Assembly (NCBI RefSeq): GCF_900155545.1
Contig: NZ_LT732525.1
Span: 379,423-443,422 of the forward strand
Direction: 5' to 3'
Source: Clostridium sp. Marseille-P2415
Lineage (GTDB): Bacteria > Bacillota > Clostridia > Lachnospirales > Lachnospiraceae
Length of the DNA stretch: 64,000 bases
The position numbers were made by a program, and so were the translations under genes. Of the stretch, positions 26,598-36,522 are shown in pieces. The stretch's first letter is position 1. Every line of letters starts with the position of its first letter. The notes beneath the pieces were generated by a model that worked only from the letters and a program-made list of their open reading frames with translations, searched no databases and was not told the DNA's origin.

Positions 26598-28583
26598 TTA
26601 AACCTTAATCCACACTTCCATTTCACCAGCCCCCCTGTTCCCCCACAGGCAATAGGGAACTGCTTTTATACTGATCTTTTCTTTCTTTCCTGTATAAGGA
26701 CTGTATAAAGCTTCTTTTGATCCCCCGCCATCATTTCTTCGATATCCGGTTGTATGTATCGTGACAGCCCCGGACAGGAAATCGTCTTCATATATTTCTT
26801 TCAGTTCTGAATCTGCATCCAAAGTTATATCAAATATGTTACTGCCATTGTCTGCTTCTTCAATACAATAAACAACCGGCCCCCTTTGAATCGCAGCTTT
26901 CCCAAGGTCAGCCCTGACACTGGTATTGGCCTGCATGAGCATAGCCGTCATTTCAAGCTTTAAGGATATTTCAGAACCGTTGCGGAATTCCCGGTCCAAT
27001 ATCACATACCCGTCTGATAAAACAGCCTCTGCATCTTCTCCGTCGATTTTTAAAAACATCTTAGAACACCACCCGGGAATGCGTACAGCCAGCTTAAAGG
27101 AGGCCGCCTGGTCCATCTTTAATTGAAGCCTGATATCCCCCTCCCAGGGGTAATCAGTATCCAGTTTTACCTGAATCAAAGTGCCGGATACCTCAAATTC
27201 AGCCTCACTGCTTATAAACTGGTGTACAAAAACCGTATCCTCATTATAGGTATAGATATATCTGCCTAAAGACGTAATCAGCCTTGCCAGGTTCGGCGGA
27301 CAGCAGGCACAGCCGAACCACTTTTGGCGGACCGCCCTGACATGGTTCCTGACCGGATTCTTTTCGCTGGCTTCCGGCCATACCTCCAGTGGATTTACAT
27401 AGAAGTAATGTTTTCCATCTTTGGACATGGAAGCGATTATGATATTATAAAAAGCCCGTTCAATAACGTCCCCGTATCCATTTCTGTAATCGGTCTCCAG
27501 CATACTCTGGGCAAAATTAATGAGACCAACGGAAGCACACGTTTCAGAATATGCCGTATCATTGGGGAGATCATAAGGAAAGGTAAAGGCTTCCCCAACG
27601 GATGTGGAACCGATTCCGCCTGTTATATACATCTGTCTGTTCACAATATCTGCTCCTAAGATCCTGCAGGCTTCGTACAGCTTTTCATCCCCGCATTCTT
27701 TCGCAACCTCCGACATGCCGTTTAACATGTATACCATTCGGACCGCATGGCCAATGGCCTCCTTCTGCTCTCTTACGGGCCTGTGTGTCTGCATATAGGT
27801 ACGCCTGTTTTCCGGGCTTTCCGTTTCCTTCATCGTCCAATAGGAAATTTTATTCCGCTTTTCCCACTCTTTTACAAAATAATACGGCTCCGTTCCCCTT
27901 ACATCCAGAAAGTATTTGCTTAAATTCAAGTATTTTTCATTCTTTGTGGCTTTATATAACCGGACCAGCGCCAGTTCAATTTCCTGGTGTCCGTCATAGC
28001 CGTGAAGCTTATCCGGCCCGGGACCAAATACCTCATCAATGTAATCGGCAAATTTACAAACAATATCCAGCAGCTTACGTTTTCCGGTTGCCTGCGCATA
28101 AGCAACTCCGGCTTCTATAAAATGCCCTGCCGTATAAAGTTCATGGCATTCCTCCAGATTGGACCATCTTTTATATTTCTGTTCTATTGTAAAGTAAGTA
28201 TTTAAATAACCGTCCTCCTGCTGTGCCAGCCCGATTAAATCAATCGCCTCATCCGCCAGCTTTTCCAACCTCTCATCCGGTGCGGTCTGAAGACTGTATG
28301 CCACTGCCTCCAGCCATTTCGCCAAATCTGTGTCCTGAAAAAAATATCCGTAAAACTTTCCTTCCTCCAGGCCGGCTGCGATTCTGAAATTTTTAATGGC
28401 ATGACTTGGTTCCACATCCTGCACACGGTCATTTAATATCTCCCACTGATAAGGAATAACAACCTCTTTGACCAGACTAATGCGTGGGTTCCAGAAATGA
28501 TCATTTATTTTCACTTTTCTTAATGAAACCGGATAGGATGCATTCCTGTTATTCATTTTTTTATTATTTTTAATATCAATCAT
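26598..28583 (-). CDS. Glycoside hydrolase family 127 (beta-L-arabinofuranosidase type)
   Basis: About 661 residues. The start is uncertain: ATG at 28583, GTG at 28589 and ATG at 28556 all lack a strong ribosome site. The (alpha/alpha)6-barrel begins with VKINDHFWNPRISLVKEVVIPYQWEIL. The zinc-cysteine active site of the family is visible as YSETCASVG and GCACCPPNLARL, where the cysteine pair includes the nucleophile in the characterised enzyme HypBA1. No signal peptide is seen, so it acts in the cytoplasm on an imported oligosaccharide. It is the last gene of a sugar-transport operon. Confidence 0.88.
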   Translation of the reverse strand: MIDIKNNKKMNNRNASYPVSLRKVKINDHFWNPRISLVKEVVIPYQWEILNDRVQDVEPSHAIKNFRIAAGLEEGKFYGYFFQDTDLAKWLEAVAYSLQTAPDERLEKLADEAIDLIGLAQQEDGYLNTYFTIEQKYKRWSNLEECHELYTAGHFIEAGVAYAQATGKRKLLDIVCKFADYIDEVFGPGPDKLHGYDGHQEIELALVRLYKATKNEKYLNLSKYFLDVRGTEPYYFVKEWEKRNKISYWTMKETESPENRRTYMQTHRPVREQKEAIGHAVRMVYMLNGMSEVAKECGDEKLYEACRILGADIVNRQMYITGGIGSTSVGEAFTFPYDLPNDTAYSETCASVGLINFAQSMLETDYRNGYGDVIERAFYNIIIASMSKDGKHYFYVNPLEVWPEASEKNPVRNHVRAVRQKWFGCACCPPNLARLITSLGRYIYTYNEDTVFVHQFISSEAEFEVSGTLIQVKLDTDYPWEGDIRLQLKMDQAASFKLAVRIPGWCSKMFLKIDGEDAEAVLSDGYVILDREFRNGSEISLKLEMTAMLMQANTSVRADLGKAAIQRGPVVYCIEEADNGSNIFDITLDADSELKEIYEDDFLSGAVTIHTTGYRRNDGGGSKEALYSPYTGKKEKISIKAVPYCLWGNRGAGEMEVWIKV

Positions 28584-28646
28584 TTTCACACGATTCTGCC
28601 GCAGATCAATCGATGCTTAAGCAGTCCTTTCTTTAAATTTAAATGA

Positions 28647-29567
28647 TCATCCTTTGATAGCTCCGATCATAACGCCCTTTTCAAAATATTTCTGTATGAA
28701 AGGGTAAACGCAAAGGATCGGAACGGTTGAAACAATGATAACCGCATATTTTACCTGGTCTGCCGAACTTTGGGCATAACCCCCCATGACTCCTCCGTTT
28801 CCGCTGGCAAAAGCCTCATTCAGCAAAAGAATTCGTCTAAGTACGATCTGCAGCGGATCATAATCACTTTTATTATTAAATATCAGCGCATTGAAATAAT
28901 CATTCCAATGAAATACAGCATAGTATAAAATCAATACCGCTATTACCGCTTTTGACAGGGAAATTACCACATTTATAAAATATTTAAAATGGCTGCAGCC
29001 ATCTAAGACCGCTGCTTCATATAAGTCATTTGGAATGGAATTTTCAATGAAAGTCCTGGCAATGATTAAATTATATGTATTTACTAATACCATGATAATC
29101 AGTATGATTCTGCTGCCAATGAGATGAAGCGCATTGACGGTCATATAAAGAGGAACCAAACCACCGTTAAAAAACATGGTAAATACAAAGTAAAACATAA
29201 TTTTATTTCTTATTTTAAATTCCTTCCTTGATAAAGCGTATGCTGCCAGCATCGTTACGGCAATGTTTAAGGCAGTTCCTATAAGGACATAGATGACCGT
29301 ATTCAGATATCCCTTCCATATTCTTGCATCTTCCATGATCTGTTCATAACCGTAAAAACGAATATCCTTCGGATACCAGGTTACTGCGCCCAAATTGACC
29401 AGATCGGAATTGCTGACGGAAGCAATGATAACAAACCAGAGCGGATATGCGATAATCATTACAATGAATATACTAAACAGCACGATGATAACAGAAAACA
29501 TCCGATCCGTCCTGTTTTTGCTGTGTATGTGATTCGATTTTCTGACTGTTTGATTTTCCTTCCCCAT
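28647..29567 (-). CDS. Carbohydrate ABC transporter permease (LplC/YtcP type)
   Basis: 306 residues, GGAGGAG before ATG 29567. It has six membrane spans and the EAA loop YEAAVLDGCSHFKYFINVVISLSKA, with the family C-terminus PILCVYPFIQKYFEKGVMIGAIKG. It normally pairs with an LplB-type permease, but the adjacent lplB gene is broken. No ATPase gene is present here; this family uses a shared MsmK-type ATPase encoded elsewhere. Confidence 0.9.
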   Translation of the reverse strand: MGKENQTVRKSNHIHSKNRTDRMFSVIIVLFSIFIVMIIAYPLWFVIIASVSNSDLVNLGAVTWYPKDIRFYGYEQIMEDARIWKGYLNTVIYVLIGTALNIAVTMLAAYALSRKEFKIRNKIMFYFVFTMFFNGGLVPLYMTVNALHLIGSRIILIIMVLVNTYNLIIARTFIENSIPNDLYEAAVLDGCSHFKYFINVVISLSKAVIAVLILYYAVFHWNDYFNALIFNNKSDYDPLQIVLRRILLLNEAFASGNGGVMGGYAQSSADQVKYAVIIVSTVPILCVYPFIQKYFEKGVMIGAIKG

Positions 29568-29580
29568 AATAATCTCCTCC

Positions 29581-30242
29581 TTACATCAACCCCGTTCCGG
29601 TAACACGTTTTGCAAGCTGGTTGGTAATCATTAAAAATATAAAATTGATCAGGGTATTGAAGAGTCCAACCGCCGCTCCGAAACTGAACTGGGACGATTT
29701 GATCCCGACAGAATATACATACGTTGAGATTACCTGGGAGGCTCCAAGATTTAAGCTGTTCTGCATCAGATAGATTTTATCGAATCCCACATTAAGAATA
29801 TTTCCCATATTCATGATCAGAAGAATGATGACCGTAGGCAGGATTGCTGGGAAATCTATGTATAACATGGTTTGAAAACGGTTGGCGCCGTCTATCCGGC
29901 AGGCATCATAAAGCGATGTGTCAACAGAAGACAGGGCCGCGATGAAGATAATGCTGTTCCAGCCCATACTCTGCCAGATGCCGGATAAGACATACAATGG
30001 CACAAATGCTGAAGCCCGACGAACCTGCCGCCTGTAATACCTGCCGAAAAGTTATATTCACGGAAAGCGAGCTGTATCCCGTACATGGGAACATAGCAGA
30101 ACACAAAAATATAAATAACAGCAGGCAGAAGCATAACCCATAACTGCCAGGTCTGCCTTATATATCTCAATCCCCCGTAATCTGTTTTGATAGAAGTCTC
30201 TGACCGTCCCTGTCTCATAGGGTATTTCCCCCTCTTTCTCAT
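29581..30242 (-). pseudogene. Broken carbohydrate ABC permease (LplB type): internal deletion with frameshift
   Basis: Two pieces in different frames make up this gene. The N-terminal piece (30242 to about 30006) covers YIRQTWQLWVMLLPAVIYIFVF through GGRFVGLQH. The C-terminal piece (about 30006 to 29581) resumes at FVPLYVLSGIWQSMGWNS and includes the EAA loop DACRIDGANRFQTMLYIDF. Together they give about 220 residues where LplB proteins have about 310-320, so roughly 90-100 residues with two membrane spans are missing. The frame also shifts at the junction. The N-terminal frame runs on as out-of-frame sequence to 29892. Transport by this system is probably lost, unless a sequencing or assembly deletion explains it. 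Confidence 0.8.
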
Positions 30243-31888
30243 TTACTTAAATAAGCATCAAAAGCCGCCTGACGGATTTTTAAAACGTCCGTTAACCCGG
30301 CCGCATGAACACGTTCAACATAAGAATCCCAGTCCGCATCAATGTCAGATTCACCGGTCAGCCACAGGGACCAGTAATTATCAATAATATTATTTATATT
30401 TGCCTGCGCCACTGCCATGGTATTTAAATCATCCGGTGTATATTTCATGAACATCTGGGGATAAGTATCTGATTGATCCGCTTTTGCCAGGAAGTCATGA
30501 TATACGTCCCTTTCTTTTAATGCATTGGTCATGTCCTGTGCCATCTCAATCTGTATATCTCTGCGGATATACATGGGTCCGTTATCTGCAAAGGTATTGG
30601 TCCACTTCCATGTACCGGCATCTGTATCAGGATCTGACGGCGGCAGTATTTTATAACTGTCTTCTCCTGTTTTTTCAATACAGCCGTCGCTTATCCCGCC
30701 GAATAAAGATTCCACACCGGCAGTTTTATCGTAAAATGCATCGATAAATTTCATGGCCGCATCTTTGTTTTTACATTTTGCACTCATACATACTCTGTTG
30801 GAAGAAATATTAAGGCCGGTATAGTCATTTCTCCAGCGGGTATCATAAGTTTTTGCATCACAGCCGATATCATAAGCCAAAGGAGCCAGGGGCTCGTATT
30901 GGGTATAAAGGGAAGCTCCGAATTTATCTGTCTCTTCCCATCCGAATACAACGCCTACTAACGCATCTTTCTGTTCATTGCCGCGGGAAAGAGATTGATA
31001 AGCGGAATAATCATTGGTAATCGCATTGGGGTTTATAAGACCTTCCGAATAAAGGTCTGCCAAATACTTCATGAACAATTTATAACGGTCATCTACCGCA
31101 TAACTTTTCACAACTCCGTCTTCTGCAAAATAAGAATCCAACCCCCAGTCTGTCAGCTGGATCCCCAGCCCGCCTAACAGATTTGTCAGAGAGTAGGCAC
31201 TGTTGAACCATGCATTATTTCCCCCATAGGCATTATAATCAAGAGGGATCTCGTCTGCTTTGCCGTTCCCATTGGGATCTTCGTTTTTAAATGCTTCCAA
31301 TACGGTTTTTAATTCAGAAAACGTAGTTGGTTTCCTGAGTCCAAGCTTACTAAGCCATTCTTTATTAATGAACATGACCGTATTGGTTGAAGGCCATTTC
31401 CCCTGAAACTTCGGAATGCCGAAAATCTGCCCGTCCATTGCCGCAGCCAGTACTTTTGTATCCGGCTCCTCTTGAAACATGGACTGTATGTTTGGCGCAT
31501 CTGCTTCAATTAAATCCGTCAGATCCTGGAATAAACCATGATAGGTTGCATAATCGGAATCAACCGTGGCATTAAATAATAAATCCGGAATGCTGCCGGA
31601 TGCAAATCTGGTTGATTTTACCGTTTCCCAATCCGTATAAATCTGCTCCCATTCCACCGTTACATTGCACTGTTCCTCCAATTCCTGAACCCATTTCATA
31701 TCATCAATGCTTTTTGTAAGAGGATGAGAAATATAGAGTGCCGTAAGTTTTGTCTTACCGGATGCTGTCCCGCTGCCTGCCGGACCGTCTGTACCGGAAT
31801 TCATAAGATTACCGGTTTTTCTGCATCCTGAAAGGCTTCCGGCAATCATAAGAAATGCCAGGAATAATGCTGCAGATCTTCTTTTCAT
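30239..31888 (-). CDS. Sugar ABC transporter substrate-binding lipoprotein (LplA type)
   Basis: 549 residues from ATG 31888, which has GAGGAGG 8 nt upstream. The lipobox is AGSLSGCRK; the mature N-terminus is Gly/Ser/Thr-rich. The binding fold shows the large LplA-type pattern (WEQIYTDWETVKSTRFASGSIPDLLF, EDPNGNGKADEIPLDYNA, a calcium-like DPNGNGKADE loop). It would capture an oligosaccharide, likely arabinose-containing given the GH127 gene (inference). Its stop overlaps the ATG of the broken permease gene. Confidence 0.88.
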   Translation of the reverse strand: MKRRSAALFLAFLMIAGSLSGCRKTGNLMNSGTDGPAGSGTASGKTKLTALYISHPLTKSIDDMKWVQELEEQCNVTVEWEQIYTDWETVKSTRFASGSIPDLLFNATVDSDYATYHGLFQDLTDLIEADAPNIQSMFQEEPDTKVLAAAMDGQIFGIPKFQGKWPSTNTVMFINKEWLSKLGLRKPTTFSELKTVLEAFKNEDPNGNGKADEIPLDYNAYGGNNAWFNSAYSLTNLLGGLGIQLTDWGLDSYFAEDGVVKSYAVDDRYKLFMKYLADLYSEGLINPNAITNDYSAYQSLSRGNEQKDALVGVVFGWEETDKFGASLYTQYEPLAPLAYDIGCDAKTYDTRWRNDYTGLNISSNRVCMSAKCKNKDAAMKFIDAFYDKTAGVESLFGGISDGCIEKTGEDSYKILPPSDPDTDAGTWKWTNTFADNGPMYIRRDIQIEMAQDMTNALKERDVYHDFLAKADQSDTYPQMFMKYTPDDLNTMAVAQANINNIIDNYWSLWLTGESDIDADWDSYVERVHAAGLTDVLKIRQAAFDAYLSK

Positions 31889-31963
31889 GATTACTGCCTC
31901 CTCATAAGGATCTTTTCTTAGAATGTTGTTTTGAACAATATAAAATGATTTTTCCATAAAGTA

Positions 31964-31992
31964 AATATATTTTCCCTATAAAATGTGTCAAA
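31964..31992 (-). promoter_or_regulatory. Promoter of the sugar transport operon
   Basis: On the minus strand TTGACA (31987-31992), 17 bp, TATATT (31964-31969). The -35 lies within the inverted repeat ATGTGTCA / TGACAT, a possible operator for the divergent AraC protein. Confidence 0.55.
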
Positions 31993-32075
31993 ATGTTATA
32001 TAATGACATTCTCAGCTTATAACTAGTTCCTTTTTTACACAGAATCCAACTTTTACGTCATATTGTCTGTCATTC

Positions 32076-32104
32076 TTTACTTATAAACCGTTTAATTGTA
32101 TAAT
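32076..32104 (+). promoter_or_regulatory. Promoter of the AraC-family regulator gene
   Basis: TTTACT (32076-32081), 17 bp, TATAAT (32099-32104), about 95 bp before the regulator start. The 309-bp intergenic region 31889-32197 holds this promoter and the opposing one; nothing else stands out. Confidence 0.5.
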
Positions 32105-32197
32105 ATGTATAGGTATATCTCAACAAAAGCAAAGGTATGCTCCCAAAACATATAACACATTTTCAAATGAATTTTTCAATAGTGGAAAAAAATAAGA

Positions 32198-33097
32198 ATG
32201 GAAAAGGAATCTATGTATACTTTTGAATTGAAGATTGAACACCCATTGGAATATGTTTTGACAGGAAAATTCGAGGCCCCTTCTCCCAATTGGGTGCATG
32301 AAGATTTTCCCCTGATTGATTACGAATTGTTTATCATCACAGAAGGCACGCTTTATATATCCTATCATGGAGTCGATTATACCGTAAAAAGCGGTGAATT
32401 TCTCCTTCTACCTCCTCTTCCTCCTCCCGGAAACAGGCGAAGGGGATTCCGTCCCTCCTTCTGCTCCTTTTACTGGCTTCATTTCGCCTGCAGCCATGAA
32501 GTTAAGGTAACGGAAATACCAGAAACTCAATCCGACGGCTCCCCCTTAGCCCTTCATGAACAATCACTCTTTATTCCAAAGCAGGCGGCTCTTCCTAATT
32601 CAGAAAAGGTCCTGGTTCTAATGAGGCAGTTACAGGATGCCGTCAAGACGAATTACAGCAGAGTTATACGAAACTACATGTCAACCGTAATATTATGCGA
32701 ACTGCACAGCCAGATTCATGATACCAGTCAATTGAATTTCCGCAATAAAAAAAGCCAGAAACAAATATACCATGATATTATTGACTTCGTAACGCAGAAT
32801 GCCGCAAATAATTTAAAAGTGACGGATGTTGCCCATCACTTTGGATATAATGAAAAATACCTTTCCCATCTGTTTCGTACCATAGCCGGAATCCCCTTAA
32901 AACAGTTTATACTGAAGGGAAAAATGGATTTAGCTAATTTTATGCTGACTGATACCAATCATTCGATCGGAGAGATTGCCGCCTCCATCGGTTTTAGCGA
33001 CAGCCATCATTTTGCCAAAGCCTATAAGAAAATCAACGGTCTGACCCCTACAGAGTACCGGAATGCATTTTCAAAACGGTTGTTGTATCATAAATAG
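32198..33097 (+). CDS. AraC-family transcriptional regulator of the sugar operon
   Basis: 299 residues; an internal ATG at 32213 after AAAAGGAATCT is an alternative start. The N-terminal cupin-like sensing domain (FIITEGTLYISYHGVDYTVKSGEFLLLPP) is followed by the C-terminal AraC double helix-turn-helix (LKVTDVAHHFGYNEKYLSHLFRTIAG, SIGEIAASIGFSDSHHFAKAYKKING). It is divergent from the LplA-GH127 operon and probably activates it when the sugar is bound. Confidence 0.88.
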   Translation: MEKESMYTFELKIEHPLEYVLTGKFEAPSPNWVHEDFPLIDYELFIITEGTLYISYHGVDYTVKSGEFLLLPPLPPPGNRRRGFRPSFCSFYWLHFACSHEVKVTEIPETQSDGSPLALHEQSLFIPKQAALPNSEKVLVLMRQLQDAVKTNYSRVIRNYMSTVILCELHSQIHDTSQLNFRNKKSQKQIYHDIIDFVTQNAANNLKVTDVAHHFGYNEKYLSHLFRTIAGIPLKQFILKGKMDLANFMLTDTNHSIGEIAASIGFSDSHHFAKAYKKINGLTPTEYRNAFSKRLLYHK

Positions 33098-33110
33098 GCA
33101 GTAAAAAAAG

Positions 33111-33162
33111 AACGTACACAGAATACATAAAAACAATTCTCCGGGTACGTTCTTCTTTTTTA
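33111..33162. terminator. Bidirectional terminator between the AraC gene and the patatin gene
   Basis: AGAACGTAC pairs with GTACGTTCT across a loop of about 26 nt, flanked by A-rich sequence on the left and T-rich sequence on the right. It serves both convergent transcripts. Confidence 0.7.
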
Positions 33163-33243
33163 CGATTCTGCCAGCTCCATAAGCGTCTTTCCGGCGATCC
33201 GGTAAACGGTCCAGTCCTTCATTGGTTCGGCAACTACAGGCAT
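33160..33243 (-). CDS. Possible 27-residue small ORF overlapping the patatin stop codon
   Basis: ATG at 33241-33243 overlaps the last codons of the patatin gene (stop 33234-33236) and the frame runs to TAA at 33160-33162, giving MPVVAEPMKDWTVYRIAGKT then LMELAES. The overlap resembles translational coupling. I do not recognise the peptide and there is no independent ribosome site, so this could be chance. Confidence 0.3.
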   Translation of the reverse strand: MPVVAEPMKDWTVYRIAGKTLMELAES

Positions 33244-34130
33244 TCCATTTTTTCCAATACCCGTCTGATGCGCGGCATCATTTTTTTCGTATAGACATAA
33301 CCATCTTCCATACACCGTTCCATGCATTCAAAAGTCAAAAGCCCTGACCCGTTGGGCAGCGGCGGCTTTAACAGAAGAATTTCACCGCTGGAACGGCAAT
33401 CTTTAAGCTCCCGGCTCATAATGGAAAAAGAATGGAATGCTGTTTCAATAATGGAATGATCATGAGGCATTTCATATTCTTCCCCAATGTCCACTGCCAG
33501 GACCCGGGGTTCTCCTGCAGCAATCAAAAGGTCCACCGGAAGATTGTTTGTCACACCGCCATCTACCAGCAGATAGCCATTCATTTCCCTGGGCCGGAAT
33601 ACGGCAGGGACTGAGGAGCTGGCCATCATAATATCACACAGAAGCCCGGTCCGCTCCCATTTCACATGCTCCTGCCTTAAGGCGGAAAGCGGGATCTCAT
33701 CCCGAAACAGGTTGGTAAAGGCTACCGTATCCCCGCTGTTAATATCCACCGCCGGAATCAGCAGCCCTTTGCATTCCCCCTGTATCTCCAGTCCGTCCGT
33801 CAGCCCGCACAGGAAACGCTGAAGCCGGTTTCCCTTTATGAGCCCCTTAAGAGCCGTTTCTCTCCCCAGCAGGATCTGCGGTAAAAACAGAATAATTCCT
33901 AAAATATCCGGATCGATATAGCTTCTGCCGTGTCTTGCAAGCCATCGCACCGCTTCCCGCATTTCTCCAACTTCCATGCCTGCTGCATAAAGCCCGGCTA
34001 CAATGCTTCCTGCACTGGCTCCCGCTATCCGGTCCGGAAGAAGCCCTGCCTCCTCCAGTGCCGTCAATACCCCCACATGGGCCGCCCCTCTGGTACCACC
34101 GCCTGCTAACGCCAGTCCATAATCCGCCAT
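33234..34130 (-). CDS. Patatin-like phospholipase (RssA/YlbK type)
   Basis: 298 residues. The Ser-Asp dyad is clear: oxyanion loop LAGGGTRGAAHVGVL, nucleophile elbow GASAGS (GxSxG), and DGGVTNNLPVDLL with the catalytic Asp. The family hydrolyses acyl chains of membrane lipids. No signal peptide is seen, so it is cytoplasmic. It is transcribed alone, between two terminators. Substrate is unknown. Confidence 0.9.
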   Translation of the reverse strand: MADYGLALAGGGTRGAAHVGVLTALEEAGLLPDRIAGASAGSIVAGLYAAGMEVGEMREAVRWLARHGRSYIDPDILGIILFLPQILLGRETALKGLIKGNRLQRFLCGLTDGLEIQGECKGLLIPAVDINSGDTVAFTNLFRDEIPLSALRQEHVKWERTGLLCDIMMASSSVPAVFRPREMNGYLLVDGGVTNNLPVDLLIAAGEPRVLAVDIGEEYEMPHDHSIIETAFHSFSIMSRELKDCRSSGEILLLKPPLPNGSGLLTFECMERCMEDGYVYTKKMMPRIRRVLEKMECL

Positions 34131-34212
34131 GTTTCATTCTCCCTGCTTCTCAGCCGCATTTCAGGAAAATGTATGCCCTTTTTTCTGCATTTATGCCTGG
34201 CCTCTATTATGC

Positions 34213-34262
34213 AAAAAGAACAGGGTTCAAACCGTATCCGGTTCAAAACCACTGTTCTTTTT
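34213..34262. terminator. Terminator downstream of the amidase gene
   Basis: AAAAAGAACAG pairs with CTGTTCTTTTT over an inner ACCG/CGGT stem. It is A-rich then T-rich, so it can work in both directions. It lies 43 bp after the amidase stop on the minus strand. Confidence 0.75.
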
Positions 34263-34304
34263 CCATCTTTTTATTTTTAACAGGAAAATCCCCTTCTGCA
34301 GTCC

Positions 34305-35438
34305 TTAATTTCCTCCTGCATAATAAGCATCGATCCCGTCGGCAATCCCTTTTGCTATCTTATCCCGGTATTCATCGGCTGCCATCTTTTTATCCTCTTC
34401 GGCATTGCTCATGAATCCCATCTCCACAATGGTCACCGGAATCTTACACCAGTTGATGCCGCTCATGGAATCGGTCTCCTGTACTCCCCGGTTCTTAAAT
34501 CCGGTCTGGCTGCAAATTCCATTTACAACAGCTTTGGAAAGAGCAGAGCTTTTGCTGTATAAGCTTCCATTATAAGGGTTCTTAGCCGTCTGGCACATAT
34601 TAAGCGCGCCATGGATGCTGCTGTCATTTAAGGAATTGGCATGAACCCGGACAAAAATATCCGCTCCGCTGTTGTTCGCCATCTCAGCACGTTCCGCATT
34701 GCTGATATTGACATCATTGGTCTCGCGGATCATATAGACCTGATAGCCTCTGTTGATGAGCTCCTGTTTTAACTTTAAGGAAACTGCCAGGGTGAGCTGA
34801 TACTCCGGAATACCGGTTGCCGTTCCCTGAGTTCCGGACGCTACCTTTGCTTTTTTCTCGGAAGCCCCCGGTCCGATGGGTTCCTTTTCCGGATTGCCTT
34901 TTGCCTGATGGCCCGCATCAATGGCGATGATCCTGCCGGACCCGTTCCCTGAAACAGCAGGAACGGTACTCTTCGTCTCCTGAACCGGCTTGTCCTTTGA
35001 TACGTACTGAGTGGAGATATAGCATTCCCGGTCCTGATAGATGACCCGACTCCAGGTGCCGCCGGATCCGGTCCGTTTTAAGGAAACGCCTTTCTCTAAC
35101 CTGGCCAGAACTTCTCCGTCAGCAGAAGGGGATTTTCTTACATTCACCTGAGAGCCGGTCACATATACCGTCTCATCTGCCTTTTGAAAGGCAGGAGCCG
35201 TCGAATTTGTAACGGCAGCTTCATGGGAGCTTGTCTCAGCCGGTTTTGTACCCGCTGTCTCCCCGTTTGTTTCATCCTCAACGGACACAGGAGGTGTTTC
35301 CTCACCCTCTGCCTCATTTAAGCCGCCCTGAGCTTCCTCCAGAACAGGCACCTTTACGGTTTCATACTTCCTGCCGCAGCCTGTAAGGGCAAATGCACAT
35401 ATGAGGGCAGCAGCCAATAAAAGCCACAAATTTTTCAA
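34305..35438 (-). CDS. N-acetylmuramoyl-L-alanine amidase lipoprotein with SH3b domain, TTG start
   Basis: 377 residues. The start is TTG at 35436-35438, 9 nt after GGGAGG, overlapping the mnmA stop. The lipoprotein signal [19 protein letters not shown] gives Cys21. A Glu/Thr/Ser-rich linker follows, then an SH3b domain at about 90-150 ([27 protein letters not shown]), then an Amidase_3 catalytic domain at about 165-375. The zinc ligands lie in IIAIDAGHQ, the first Glu region [11 protein letters not shown], and [13 protein letters not shown]; the catalytic Glu is in [11 protein letters not shown]. It cuts peptidoglycan stem peptides at the membrane surface. Confidence 0.9.
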   Translation of the reverse strand: MKNLWLLLAAALICAFALTGCGRKYETVKVPVLEEAQGGLNEAEGEETPPVSVEDETNGETAGTKPAETSSHEAAVTNSTAPAFQKADETVYVTGSQVNVRKSPSADGEVLARLEKGVSLKRTGSGGTWSRVIYQDRECYISTQYVSKDKPVQETKSTVPAVSGNGSGRIIAIDAGHQAKGNPEKEPIGPGASEKKAKVASGTQGTATGIPEYQLTLAVSLKLKQELINRGYQVYMIRETNDVNISNAERAEMANNSGADIFVRVHANSLNDSSIHGALNMCQTAKNPYNGSLYSKSSALSKAVVNGICSQTGFKNRGVQETDSMSGINWCKIPVTIVEMGFMSNAEEDKKMAADEYRDKIAKGIADGIDAYYAGGN

Positions 35439-36514
35439 AGAATGGTACCTCCCCCGACAACATAATCTCCCTGATAAAACACCACGGCCTGTCCCGGAGT
35501 AATGGCCCTCTGGGGTTCGTCAAACCTGCATTCCACCACGCCAGCTTCCACTTCCCTTATGGTACACATGGCGCCCTTGTGGCTGTAGCGGATCTTCGCC
35601 GATACCCGCATGTCCTCTCCATGGAGTCCGTCAACTGCCATCCAGTTTAAATGACTGGCACGCAGGGTGTCGGAATAAACGTCATCTCCTTTTCCGATCA
35701 CCACTTCGTTGGTGTCAGGCCGGATCTCTACCACGAAAACCGGATGGCCCATGGACAGGTTCAGACCCTTTCTCTGGCCCACCGTGTAATGGGTGATCCC
35801 CTTGTGGCGTCCGATGATCTGACCATCCAGATCCACAAAGTTTCCTTCCGGTGCCTTTCCTCCCGCACTCTCTTCTATAAAGCCTGCATAGTCATTGTCC
35901 GGTATAAAGCATATCTCCTGGCTGTCCGGCTTATGGGCAACCTTTAAGTTGATCTTATCCGCAATTTCACGGATCTGGTCTTTTGAATAGGCTCCCACCG
36001 GCATCAGGGTATGGGATAACTGGCGCTGTGTCAGATTGTATAGGGCATAGGTCTGGTCCTTGGCTGCTGTCACGGATTTCTTAAGCGCATACCTTCCACC
36101 CGGCAGCCTGTCGATCTGGGCATAATGCCCGGTGGCAATGTAATCCGCTCCGATGTCCAGACTGCGTTTTAAAAGGGATTCCCACTTGACATAACGGTTG
36201 CAGGCAATACACGGATTGGGCGTGCGCCCTCTCTGGTATTCTTCCACAAAATAATCAATGACCTGAGACTTAAACTCTTCTTTAAAATTCATAACATAAT
36301 AAGGAATTCCCAGGTCCCAGGCCACCCGCCTGGCATCGTCCACGGCACTTAAGCCGCAGCAGCCTCCGTTCTCTTCCTGGGTCTTGGTATCCTCATCCTG
36401 CCATATCTGCATGGTAACGCCGATGACGTCGTAACCCTGCTCCTTTAACAGCCATGCTGCCACGGATGAATCCACGCCTCCCGACATTCCCACAACTACT
36501 TTCGCTTTACTCAT
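35435..36514 (-). CDS. mnmA: tRNA-specific 2-thiouridylase
   Basis: 359 residues from ATG 36514. The PP-loop [18 protein letters not shown], the catalytic cysteines in [16 protein letters not shown] and [16 protein letters not shown], and the TVGQRKGL motif identify the enzyme that thiolates U34 of Lys, Glu and Gln tRNAs. The frame stays open for 64 more codons upstream, but that part is made of 52-bp tandem repeats, so the conserved [13 protein letters not shown] start is chosen. Sulfur comes from IscS, encoded two genes upstream in the same direction. Confidence 0.95.
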   Translation of the reverse strand: MSKAKVVVGMSGGVDSSVAAWLLKEQGYDVIGVTMQIWQDEDTKTQEENGGCCGLSAVDDARRVAWDLGIPYYVMNFKEEFKSQVIDYFVEEYQRGRTPNPCIACNRYVKWESLLKRSLDIGADYIATGHYAQIDRLPGGRYALKKSVTAAKDQTYALYNLTQRQLSHTLMPVGAYSKDQIREIADKINLKVAHKPDSQEICFIPDNDYAGFIEESAGGKAPEGNFVDLDGQIIGRHKGITHYTVGQRKGLNLSMGHPVFVVEIRPDTNEVVIGKGDDVYSDTLRASHLNWMAVDGLHGEDMRVSAKIRYSHKGAMCTIREVEAGVVECRFDEPQRAITPGQAVVFYQGDYVVGGGTIL

Positions 36515-36522
36515 AGCTTCAC

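Noticed and set aside
29892..30242. Independent 116-residue membrane protein gene
   Set aside because: Its first 79 residues are the N-terminus of an LplB permease and the rest is out-of-frame reading of the same permease gene; it is one half of a pseudogene.
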